DNA from: Planococcus rifietoensis
Lineage (GTDB): Bacteria; Bacillota; Bacilli; Bacillales_A; Planococcaceae
Assembly: GCF_001465795.2 (NCBI RefSeq)
Contig: NZ_CP013659.2
Location: 2,312,501 to 2,376,500 of the forward strand
Direction: 5' to 3'
Length of the DNA stretch: 64,000 nt
Part shown: positions 44,729-53,800 of the stretch, one piece after another
Position numbering within the stretch: the first letter of the stretch is position 1
How the letters are laid out: the number at the start of each line of letters is the position of its first letter
The notes under the pieces: generated by a model
The model's database searches: none
The model's input: only the letters and a program-made list of their open reading frames with translations
Told to the model about the DNA's origin: nothing
Made by a program: the position numbers and the translations under genes

Positions 44729-45729
44729 TCCGCCTTTACCAGCCAGGCGATGAGATCGGTATCAATGCCCTGTATGAAAAAGTCTTTGGCAAACAGCGAT
44801 CACTCGCTGAATGGCAATGGAAATTCGAAACCTTTCCAGAAAGTTCGACGATTGTCGTTTCAGAAGACGATGGCCACATTAACGGCCATGCTGCTTTCCT
44901 GAAACTGACGGCGCGCCAGCAAGGCACGGAACTCTCGCTTGGTGAACGGGTCGACATCATGGTCGATCCAGACTTCCAAGGCCGGGGCATCTACAAGCAA
45001 ATCGTTTCCCGCATGATTGAGGAATGTGAAACGGAAGAGCTCGACATCCTCTATGGCTTCCCTGCTGAAACCGCGAAGCAAGTGTTCATGAAAGTGGCAG
45101 GCGGCAAAGACCTTGGGAATGTTCCCCGCTTTCTTGCCGTCAATAAGCCAGGCGCTTTGCTTGCGGCAAAGGTCGGCAAGCTAAAAGCGATCCAGTCGCC
45201 GCTCGACAAAGTGTTTTCTATGAGCATCCCTAAAAAGAGCAGACATCAACTGCGTGAACTCGGCGATCGCCTTGCCGTAGTCGATATGCTGTATGGGCGT
45301 TTTGAAAATCAATACCCGCTTCATGCCAAACGCAGCGGAAGCTACATCCAGCGCCGTTTTCTTGATCATCCGACAAAGCCCTATCAAGTGTATACCTTGG
45401 AGCAGAACGGCTACGCTGAAGGTTATTGCGTGCTGCACGAGGAAACGAAAGAAAATGGCGTGAGCTTCGCGACGATTGTAGATTTGTTCGGTCCGAACGA
45501 TGAAGCGATCATTGCGGATCAACTGAAGGCGATCCGCCGGTTCACTAAAGCAGATGTGCTCAATTGCTGGGCCGTGCCTGATAGCCCGCGCTACCGCGCA
45601 TTGAAGAAAGCCGGCTTTTTCCATATCAATAGCCCGATGCCGTTCGTCATCAAGGATTTCACTGGCACGGGTTCTTATGACGAGCTGGCTGATTGGCATT
45701 TGTCGCAGTCAGATGTTGATTCGTATTAA
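44725..45729 (+). CDS. GNAT acetyltransferase, long form
   Basis: 334 residues; N-terminal GNAT domain with MVDPDFQGRGIYKQIVSRM as the acetyl-CoA loop (QGRGIY), and a C-terminal second GNAT-like half (about 190-330). Two-domain GNATs of this type are found in polysaccharide clusters. Its ATG overlaps the TGA of the ligase gene (ATGA), so the two are translationally coupled. Last gene of the operon. Confidence 0.88.
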   Translation: MIRLYQPGDEIGINALYEKVFGKQRSLAEWQWKFETFPESSTIVVSEDDGHINGHAAFLKLTARQQGTELSLGERVDIMVDPDFQGRGIYKQIVSRMIEECETEELDILYGFPAETAKQVFMKVAGGKDLGNVPRFLAVNKPGALLAAKVGKLKAIQSPLDKVFSMSIPKKSRHQLRELGDRLAVVDMLYGRFENQYPLHAKRSGSYIQRRFLDHPTKPYQVYTLEQNGYAEGYCVLHEETKENGVSFATIVDLFGPNDEAIIADQLKAIRRFTKADVLNCWAVPDSPRYRALKKAGFFHINSPMPFVIKDFTGTGSYDELADWHLSQSDVDSY

Positions 45730-45734
45730 TGCTT

Positions 45735-45770
45735 GCCCTTCTTCCGGGATTCCGGGAGAAGGGCTTTTTT
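45735..45770 (+). terminator. terminator of the envelope-polymer operon
   Basis: GCCCTTCTTCCGG / CCGGGAGAAGGGC stem with one mismatch, then six T. Confidence 0.93.
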
Positions 45771-45867
45771 ATGCGTTGGGGACTTAGTGTGAAGGTGTAT
45801 AAGGAGATAGTAAGGGATTGGTTGTGGAATTGTTGCGAGGCTCTATTTTTTCTTCTTGGTAATATTC

Positions 45868-46010
45868 GCCGCCTTGCTTTGGGTTGGCCTTTGGCACTAA
45901 GCCAATGAAATGGCGAAAGGAAGTTGAGTCATTTCATTGCAAACTGACTGTTTAAGTAGATCTGCTTCTGTATGGAGTTGCCAGCTAGTGGAGGAATCGC
46001 TTCCTGGGAC
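45868..46010. repeat. structured repeat A, copy A4 (partial)
   Basis: Starts with GCCGCC...GGGTTGGCC like the other copies but carries the GCCAATGAAATGGC type of inner hairpin as in A2, and lacks the GGCGGC outer arm. The 3' tail (GATCTGCTTCTGTAT, GGAATCGCTTCC) matches A5-A9. Confidence 0.7.
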
Positions 46011-46082
46011 AAGTTTGGGATAGATAGCGAGGATTTGTTGTTTGTGGACCTATTACGATGTTTGATTTCAGCTTCATTCTAA

Positions 46083-46260
46083 TAGTCGCCGCCTTGCTTT
46101 GGGTTGGCCTCTCGCAATAAGCCAGGAAGAACACCTGTCTTATTGCTTCGGCTCACCCTGGGCGCTAGTCGGCTTAGAGATTTCATTGCAAGTTGACTGT
46201 TTAAGTAGATCTGCTTCTTTATGCAGTTGCCGGCTAGTGGGGGAATCGCTTCCCAAGACA
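46083..46260. repeat. structured repeat A, copy A5
   Basis: Full copy: GCCGCC/GTCGGC outer stem, GCAATAAG (46114-46121)/CTTATTGC (46139-46146), CAGG/CCTG tip, then a tail with CTGCTTCTTTATGCAG and GGGAATCGCTTCCC hairpins. It follows A4 in tandem. Confidence 0.8.
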
Positions 46261-46422
46261 CTTCATCTGGCACATGGCTGCTTACTTTTAAATTATGCGG
46301 ATAGATCCGAATTAATTTGCACATTCTTAAAAATAAGATGACTCAAGATACAAAACATGACGCACTTTCACGTAAAAGAAATTAGTAGGTTGAAGAAAAT
46401 ACCTCCCACTCTAAATATAGAG

Positions 46423-46671
46423 ACGGAGTGGAAGGGGGCTGACTCCTGTGGGACTGCGCGGGCTGGCGAGACAAACGTGCCGCACTCTTTGGCACGTTGG
46501 CTCAACACCCGCCCCACGGCAAGCAGCCCCCTGCAACGTAGTCGAAAAGCGGAAGCTTTTCAAATCTCTTCTTTCTATCTAACAGTTTTCGTCGCATCAG
46601 CTGCATGACTCGCATCCTGCGAGCCTCAAGCAGTCCCCTGCAACGCAGTCAAAAAGCGGAAGCTTTTCCTC
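46423..46671. repeat. structured repeat B, copy B1
   Basis: Closing stem GGGGGCTG (46434)/CAGCCCCC (46531), inner hairpin AACGTGCC/GGCACGTT with the motif GGCTGGCGAGACAAACGTGC, then CAACG.AGTCGAAAAGCGGA and AAAAGCGGAAGCTTTT. A second tail module (GTCGCATCAGCTGCATGACT) follows at about 46590-46671. Same order A then B as at two other loci. Confidence 0.8.
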
Positions 46672-46709
46672 TCTCCTTTTTTTAATCCCTACCTCCTATC
46701 CCCATCAAA

Positions 46710-46747
46710 AAAACAGGCATCCCTCCATTGCGAAGGGTGCCTGTTTT
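46710..46747 (-). terminator. terminator of the short 5'-nucleotidase gene
   Basis: AAAACAGGCA.CCCT / AGGG.TGCCTGTTTT stem just after the stop. Confidence 0.9.
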
Positions 46748-46751
46748 GTGT

Positions 46752-47876
46752 TCACTTGATAAACGCTTCATATGTATCCAGCTCGCCGGCTTTGATGACA
46801 TGTCCAATAAAGTCTTCGTAGCTGATGATGCCGAGTGCAGTGGCTTCATCGAACAGTTCCTGCACGCGTGCTGTGTCTGGATGGATTTCTGCGTTTTTGG
46901 TCGGGTGCAATTTGCCGGAATGGTCGACGATCTTGCCTGCTTCGTCGAAAACGACGTTCAGTTCACCGAGGTTGGTGTCGTATTCGCCGGTCTGTACGAC
47001 TAGCGTATCCCCGATATGGTTCGGTGGGTTGGTCGTAACATGCGAGTGGCCGCCGATAATAACGTCGATGCCTGCCACTTCTTTCGCCAATGTCCGATCA
47101 TGCCCGACGCCGATATGGGTCAACGCCACGATTTTATCGATGCCGATCGATTCGAAATGGGCGACCGCTTGTTTGGCCGCTTCGGTATAATCTGCGAATG
47201 AAACATCGCCAGGAACGGTCACGACTTCCTTGTAATGCGTGATGCCAAATATGCCGATTTGTTCATCGCCCACCGTTTGCACAAAACCTTTATTGATGCG
47301 GCCATCTACTGGCGCGTCCGTATAGCTATAGTCTGCATAGGGCTCAAGGAATTGATCTTGCGAGAAGTCGACATTGGCGCCAAGCACTGGATGCGCGGCG
47401 TTTTTAACGTAAGTGCTGAGCGGGCCATGGTCAACAACTCCTTCCCCGAGGTCGAACTCGTGGTTGCCGAGCACCATCCCATCATAATCGAGGTGGTTCA
47501 TGAACACGGCATTAGCCAGTGAATCCTGCGCTTTTCGCCCAATTTCCCAAGACGTTACATCCCCTGCCGATAATAAAAGATGATGGGTGCTGGCTCCGCG
47601 GATTTCTTCAATCAGTGAGGCGCGCCGTGCGATATTGTCCATCACGGTATGGGTATCGTTTGTGTGGATTAAGGTCAGTTCAAACGGTTCAGGTTCGACA
47701 GGTTCGGATTCCGGCGAGTCGTCTGGTGTGGCGTCTGTTGAAGCCGTTTCGTTTGGATCCGGTGTTTCTGCATCGCCAAATCCTTCGCTTTGGTCTTTCT
47801 GCGGCCAAATGAGGAAGGCGGTGAAAGCCACCATAATCGCCGCTAAGAATGTTACGATTTTCTGCATCGTTGTCAC
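46752..47876 (-). CDS. membrane-anchored metallophosphoesterase, short 5'-nucleotidase form
   Basis: 374 residues: N-terminal membrane anchor (about 5-24), an acidic Pro/Glu/Thr linker (30-65), then the calcineurin-type domain of UshA/YfkN-like enzymes with THTNDTH-type metal ligands (LIHTNDTHTV), GDVTSWEIG, GNHEFD, and GGHSHV. The usual C-terminal 5'-nucleotidase substrate domain is missing: the chain ends soon after the metal-site domain. It may hydrolyse nucleotides or cyclic phosphodiesters with relaxed specificity. Neighbour of a full-length paralogue. Confidence 0.85.
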   Translation of the reverse strand: MTTMQKIVTFLAAIMVAFTAFLIWPQKDQSEGFGDAETPDPNETASTDATPDDSPESEPVEPEPFELTLIHTNDTHTVMDNIARRASLIEEIRGASTHHLLLSAGDVTSWEIGRKAQDSLANAVFMNHLDYDGMVLGNHEFDLGEGVVDHGPLSTYVKNAAHPVLGANVDFSQDQFLEPYADYSYTDAPVDGRINKGFVQTVGDEQIGIFGITHYKEVVTVPGDVSFADYTEAAKQAVAHFESIGIDKIVALTHIGVGHDRTLAKEVAGIDVIIGGHSHVTTNPPNHIGDTLVVQTGEYDTNLGELNVVFDEAGKIVDHSGKLHPTKNAEIHPDTARVQELFDEATALGIISYEDFIGHVIKAGELDTYEAFIK

Positions 47877-48010
47877 GTCCGTTTCTCTACATAATCTCTA
47901 TAGATAGTCTACTATAAAATATGGAAAAAATACGGAATCTCACGGATTCTTAACCAAGTCTTAATGCTTTTCTCAATCTCTTTACGAATAGAAGTCTCAA
48001 AGGCAAAAAA

Positions 48011-48038
48011 ATACCCGGCTGCCTGAGCAGCCGGGTAT
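48011..48038 (-). terminator. terminator of the wall-bound 5'-nucleotidase gene
   Basis: Perfect 11-bp stem ATACCCGGCTG / CAGCCGGGTAT with loop CCTGAG, 12 nt past the stop. Confidence 0.9.
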
Positions 48039-48049
48039 TAGTATTTCGA

Positions 48050-50515
48050 TCAATCGTGCAATGCTTTGATGACTTCTGGAGAAACGACTTGCGTTCCGCC
48101 TGAAGTGAAGACTGTGCCATAGTAATGCGCACGGTTTTCAACAACGGAGTTGACGCTGTCTTTCTTCACAAGAAGCATCGGTGCTTCATAAGCTGCTGCA
48201 AGAGCGTTTCCAGTCAAAGCATCCGGGAAGTTCTGGCCGTTTGCAGCCAAGCCTTCAACTGCGCCGTCGAACAAGAGATCTGCAACTGCTGCAGAAGTTA
48301 GGTAACGGTCTGCGCCGCTGACACGATCAGCGTTCGGCAATTCATCCGCTACGCCTTCAGAAACAGCTTGCGATCCGCCGATGATTGTCGTTGTGTCATA
48401 GTTTTCGAGTTCGTCTGCAATGACAGCCGGAATGCGGTCAGGACGCGTCAACAGGATTGGCTTGTCGTTGACTGCTGCATAAGAACCAGCGGACAAAGCA
48501 TCCGGGAAGTTCAAACCGCTTACGACAACTGCATCAGTTGCTGCTGTTTCAAGTTCATTCGCGATGGCAACAGCTGTGTCATAGCGTGTTTCGCCGCCGA
48601 TGCGTTGAACATCAAGGTCAAGTTCTTCAAGTTCAGCTACCACATCAGCTGAAACGGCTTTTGTGCCGCCAAGTACGATGGCATTTGTTGCGCCAAGGCG
48701 TGCGATTTCTTCAGCGACGCCAGAAGCCAATGCGCCAGAGCGAGTCAATAGGATTGGAGCTTCGTTTTGGTCAGCTAGTGGAGCTGCTGTCAAAGCGTCC
48801 GCATATTGGTCGCCGCGAGCGATGACTACAGTATCAGCTGATTCCCAGCCTTGTTTCGAAACGGCGATTGCTGTTTCGTAACGGTTTTCACCAGACAAGC
48901 GCACTTGGTTGATACGGCGTTCTTCGTATGGCTCTACACCTTCATCAGCGAAGGATTGTGCATGCTCTTCGAACATTTCCCAGTCTGTGAAGCCAGGCTC
49001 AGTAACACGTCCCTCTTCATAAGCTTTACCAAATGAGTCAAAACCGTCGCCGCCTTTAGCAGTGAACGAGTTCGTTGCGACTGTATACGTTTCTTCCAAA
49101 TTCAATTCGTCGTAAGTTTCCCCACCTGTGTCAACAAAGACAGACAAGACGCGTTCGCCTACTGGTGCTTTGCCGTCATAGTTGAAGAACATGCCAGATA
49201 CGTGAAGGAATCCGCCGTTTTCTTTCGGGTATTCACGGACACTGTGCTCAAGAGCATCTTTGAGTTCCTGGCCAGTGACTTCCATAATTGCCAAAGCATT
49301 GCCGAATGGCAAGACTGTCAATACTTCACCATAAGTGATTGGTCCTGGCTCGATGGAAGCACGGATGCCTCCGCCGTTTTGAAGGGCGATCGTTGTATCA
49401 GGATTGATTTGCTGCGCTTTTGCGAGCATGCCATCCGTGATGAAGTTTCCAAGGTTCGTCTCGCTTGCACGAATTCCGAACTCCCCGCGCGTGCCGTTCA
49501 AGAAGACATTTGCTTCAACACCGATTTCCGTTTCTTTCAATTCTTCCACTTCTTCTTTAAATGGCGCAAGGATTTCTGCCGCTTCTGCATCTTCTTCAGC
49601 AAGCGCAACTTCGTGGTGCTCACCGACAAAGTTTGTTACATTTCCAGCTTCATCGAAAGTGACGTCCAATTGGCCAAGAAACTTATTATATTCGTTCGCT
49701 TGGACGATGACTGTATCTTCAACTTGTACTGGTGGCAATAGTTTTGTATGTGTATGTCCGCCGACGATTACATCGATTCCATCTACTTCTGCAGCGAGCG
49801 TACGGTCGTTATCGACTGCTGCGTTATCGTCATAGCCGATGTGCGTCAAAGCAACAATTTTATTGACTTCTTGTCCTTCAAACCATTCAACTGCTTCATT
49901 TGCTGCGTCGATATAATCAGTGAAAAGGATATCTTCCGGGCTTGAAATGTCAGCTGTTTCAGCAGTTGTTAAGCCAAAGATCCCAACTTCCTCACCGTTC
50001 ACTTCTTTCACAACGCCGCTGTAGATTTGTCCGTTAGCAGCCGTTTTCGTAAACGCTTCGCCTGCTACCAGCGGTGACATATTCGCATCGCCTGAGAAAT
50101 CAACGTTAGCCCCGACCAACGGGAAGTCTGCTCCGCCAACGAATTCAGCTAGTGAAGCGTGGCCTTCTTCGCTCGAACCAAGGTCGAACTCATGGTTACC
50201 GAACGTCATGGCGTCATACTGCATATAATTCATCAACGCCAAATCCGCTTGCCCTTCGAAGATGTTGAAATACAATGAGCCTGAGAAAACGTCGCCTGCA
50301 TCAAGCAATAGGTTGTTCGTATTCTCCGCACGAAGCTGCTTGATCAAAGTTGCGCGTTTCGGCGCGTTGTCCAGGTTCGCGTGCGTGTCATTCGTGTGCA
50401 TGATCGTTAACTCGAAATCGCCTTCAGCTGCCTCCGCTTTTTGCGAATCGTAGATCCCGACGACTGTCAAAGCCAGTGTCGTCGCCATTACAGAAGTGAA
50501 AATCTTTTTCGGCAT
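48050..50515 (-). CDS. cell-wall-bound 5'-nucleotidase with CW_binding_2 repeats
   Basis: 821 residues: signal peptide (to about 30, ending KAEAAE); metallophosphatase (about 35-290; IMHTNDTHANLD, GDVFSGS, GNHEFD, GGHTHTK); 5_nucleotid_C domain (about 345-500; ALQNGGGIRASI, TVATNSFTAKGGDGF); and three CW_binding_2 repeats (about 545-821; RLSGENRYETAIAVS, RIGGETRYDTAVAIA, RVSGADRYLTSAAVA). It should release phosphate from extracellular nucleotides at the wall. Monocistronic. Confidence 0.93.
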   Translation of the reverse strand: MPKKIFTSVMATTLALTVVGIYDSQKAEAAEGDFELTIMHTNDTHANLDNAPKRATLIKQLRAENTNNLLLDAGDVFSGSLYFNIFEGQADLALMNYMQYDAMTFGNHEFDLGSSEEGHASLAEFVGGADFPLVGANVDFSGDANMSPLVAGEAFTKTAANGQIYSGVVKEVNGEEVGIFGLTTAETADISSPEDILFTDYIDAANEAVEWFEGQEVNKIVALTHIGYDDNAAVDNDRTLAAEVDGIDVIVGGHTHTKLLPPVQVEDTVIVQANEYNKFLGQLDVTFDEAGNVTNFVGEHHEVALAEEDAEAAEILAPFKEEVEELKETEIGVEANVFLNGTRGEFGIRASETNLGNFITDGMLAKAQQINPDTTIALQNGGGIRASIEPGPITYGEVLTVLPFGNALAIMEVTGQELKDALEHSVREYPKENGGFLHVSGMFFNYDGKAPVGERVLSVFVDTGGETYDELNLEETYTVATNSFTAKGGDGFDSFGKAYEEGRVTEPGFTDWEMFEEHAQSFADEGVEPYEERRINQVRLSGENRYETAIAVSKQGWESADTVVIARGDQYADALTAAPLADQNEAPILLTRSGALASGVAEEIARLGATNAIVLGGTKAVSADVVAELEELDLDVQRIGGETRYDTAVAIANELETAATDAVVVSGLNFPDALSAGSYAAVNDKPILLTRPDRIPAVIADELENYDTTTIIGGSQAVSEGVADELPNADRVSGADRYLTSAAVADLLFDGAVEGLAANGQNFPDALTGNALAAAYEAPMLLVKKDSVNSVVENRAHYYGTVFTSGGTQVVSPEVIKALHD

Positions 50516-50605
50516 TTCTACACCATCCTATCAATTTTTTTTGACGAACGTCTCTCAGGGCTGTATCTTTCTGACTATGTATGAAGACGTTTGTCCCTAT
50601 TACCC

Positions 50606-50668
50606 ATAATACTACAAAAGATTTCGAAGGTAAGTAAAATTTTGATAAATATTTCGAAAACGTTTACA
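50606..50668 (-). promoter_or_regulatory. candidate -10 and cre-like site of the wall 5'-nucleotidase gene
   Basis: Minus strand TATTAT at 50611-50606, and at 50668-50655 TGTAAACGTTTTCG, 13 of 14 to the cre consensus. The cre is centred about 55 nt upstream of the -10, so CcpA could act from upstream. The rest of 50669-50834 is A+T-rich with nothing else seen. Confidence 0.45.
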
Positions 50669-50834
50669 TTTTTTCTGTTTGTAATAAATGATTTGAATAA
50701 ATTCCATATAAAGGGATTTATACGGAGTTCTTTTCACCTTATAAATTGGTTATCACTTCATTTTAAGTTCGTCTCACTGATGAGTTTCTACTATTATAAT
50801 AGCGACTTCAATCAGATTTGAAATAGAGCATTAA

Positions 50835-50864
50835 AAAGCGGAGCGCCCGAGGGCACTCCGCTTT
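50835..50864 (-). terminator. terminator of the giant subtilase gene
   Basis: AAAGCGGAG.GCCC / GGGC.CTCCGCTTT stem, 8 nt past the stop. Confidence 0.9.
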
Positions 50865-50872
50865 CATAAGTC

Positions 50873-53800
50873 TTACTTATTGTTCAAGTACTCGTCCAAT
50901 TGCTTCAAGATGTCATCGGATACGGCTTGTGATCCACCGATCACTTTCACGTATTCAACGCCATTCTTCTGCAAGTGTTCGCCAAGTTCTGCTGGTACGG
51001 ATTTTCCTACCAAGTAGACGCCAGTATCATCTTTCGCTGCCAGCGCGCCGCCTGCTAGAGCATCCGCATAAGATTTGCCTGTTGCTACGTAAACTGTATC
51101 AGTTGGGTTGCCGAAGTATTTCGCCACTTCAAGTGAAGTTTTGTAACGGTCAGCACCGCTGATACGGAATGAGTTAGGAAGCTCGGAAGCTGCCTTCTCG
51201 CTGATAGCGCCAGTTCCACCGATGATCAAGCTGTTTTCCACGCCCAATTTCACCAATGCCGCTTTTGTTGCGTTCGGCACTGAATCTGTACGGGAAAGCA
51301 AGATCGGTGTGCCTTCAGATCCAGCATAGCTAGCTACGCTTAGAGCATCCGGGAAGTTCGTGCCGCTGACGACGATTGCAGATTCGGATTTACCGAATTT
51401 CTCAGCAATTTTCGCTGCAGTTTCGAAACGGTCTGCGCCACTGATGCGTTCTACTGTGATGCCGTCAGATTTCAATTGCTTCACGACAGCGTCAGAGATC
51501 GCGCCAGTTCCACCAAGGACGTGAACTGTTTTAGCGCCAAGGCGTTTGATTTCTTCATAAGTGTCTGCAGGCAATTTCGCTGTGCGGGACAATAGAAGCG
51601 GTGCGTCATGTTTCTTCGCAAGTGGTACGCCTGCTAGAGCATCAGCATAGTTATCGCCGCGTGCAAGGACGACTGTATCGGAAGATTCCCAGCCTTCTTG
51701 GCTCAGCTCAACTGCTGTGATGTAGCGGTCTGCACCGGAAATGCGCTCTGCGCGAAGCTCGGAATCAGAACGGTCGATCTTCACTTCTTTTTCGATCTTG
51801 TTGCCAGCTCCGTCTTCTGCAACTACCATGAACGTGTTAACGCCAGGCGCCAAGTCGACTTTCGCTGTTACTGTTTTGCTGACTGGATTAGCCAACGTGA
51901 TTTCATCAAAGACGTCCTGGTTGTAAAGAACATCTCCATCAAGTGATAGTTTCACCATGTTGAAGTTGTCTTTTACCGTGATGTCGAATTCCACTGATTC
52001 CTCGTCTTGGTCAACAACGCCAGGAGCGTCGATTGCAAGCGTCGGGTTCACTGTATCCACATAAACTGGGCGGATGATCGAAGACGTGTTGCCGTTGTAA
52101 TCCGTCGCTTCGAACTTCACATCGTGGCGTCCAGTTTCAAGCTCGATTGTTGTATCGAACGCAAAGCCTTTGTCTGTTTCAGTGAATTTCACTTCTTTGC
52201 CGTTCACTGTCAAAGTTTTCAAGTTTTCTTCCACTACATATCCTTTAAGCGGTACAGTGCTTGTTCCGTAAAGACCAAGTGCTGCTGGGCCGTTATCGTC
52301 TACGTAGATGACTGGTTTAACTGTGTCATCTGCATTCGAGATGGCATAACCCAAGTTGTATGCATGGTCATAAACTACGACTTCGATCAAGTCAGCTTCT
52401 GATGCATCCAAGCCGAATTCATCAAGATCAACAACTTTTTCGTCTGCTCCGAAGTAACCTTCAACCGGCAAGCGTTCGCCATCAACATTGACGGAGAATT
52501 GCTTGACGCCTACACCTTCATCGGACAAGGAAACTTCCAATGTGTTGTCTTCTTCATTTACAGTAACAGAAGCTTCCGGTGCAGTTGTATCGATGTAAAC
52601 TGGCAATGATTTGCTCTGCCAATCTGCTTCTTCGTAGTCAACTTTCGCTTTGTACTCATATTCGTACAAGCCGTCTGCTGCCACTTCACCTTTCACTTTG
52701 CCGTCCCAAGCGCGCGCGTTCACGTAGCTAAGGAACGTGCCAGTTCCACCGTTAAAGTAGTTTTTACGGACGTCTTTTTCGATGTTGACTGTACGGACTT
52801 TCTCGCCCGCTTCGTTCAAGATGTTTGTTTGCAATTCATCCGCATTACGGAGAAGCGTGATGTTTCCGTTGATCTTATCGTGCAAGCCATCGCCATTTGG
52901 TGATACTGGATAAACCCATTCGCCATCGACTTCTACTAGGTCATAGTAGTAAGCTTCGCCGTCATAGTCCACTCCATCGTCAGCATCTTTGACTCCTAAC
53001 AAGTCATAATACTGCTGGTAAAAATGCGGCTCGTCTTTTTCTTCAACTCCGAAGGAATCAATGATATCTGGACGGTCCCATTCGCCGTAGAAGCTGATAT
53101 ATGGCAAGACCAAATCAGGATTTGACGATCCTTCTTCAGCTGTCAATTTCACAAAGCCTTCGACAAAGACATCTTCTTCAAGCGCTTTTGTGATGGCGTT
53201 GCCGTCTTTATCAAGCCCTGGCACTTTGCCTTCGCTGATATCGACTGTCACTTTCACATCAACTGTTCCGTTAGCCGGTACAGTCACTGTTTCAGGAGCA
53301 GAAACTTTCGCTCCTTCAAGAGCGCCTGATTGAAGCAAGTTGGAAGTTACTGCGCCTTCTTCTTGGAACATATCAACTAACACTGAAGTGTCAACCGAAT
53401 ACGTTGCTGCTTCATTAGACAAGTTTTCAGCTTTCAACGTGAACGTGAAGGAATCTCCTGTGAAGTCTTTGACATTCACTTTCGCTTCGTTCGTCGATTT
53501 TTCAGTCATAATAACTGGCGTAGTGACAGCGCCGTTAAGCTGCATCATCCCAGCGCCTTGGCGGCGAGGTGAGATCGTGTCGCCTGATTTACCGTGCGTG
53601 ATGTCCGCAGTGTTTAGCAGTAATACTTTTGCAAGGCGAGTACGTTCTTCTAATGAAAGGTTTTTGAACTCGTCATGGTTTTTCAAGTATTGCTGAACAA
53701 GTGCTGCGCCGCCCGCAACGTGTGGAGCTGCCATAGACGTTCCGCTCATTACGCCGTATTTGTCGTTTTCAAGCGTCGACAAGATATTTCCGCCTGGTGC

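Noticed and set aside
45770..46750. Insertion sequence suspected in the long gap
   Set aside because: No transposase frame, terminal inverted repeat or target duplication; content is A and B repeats.
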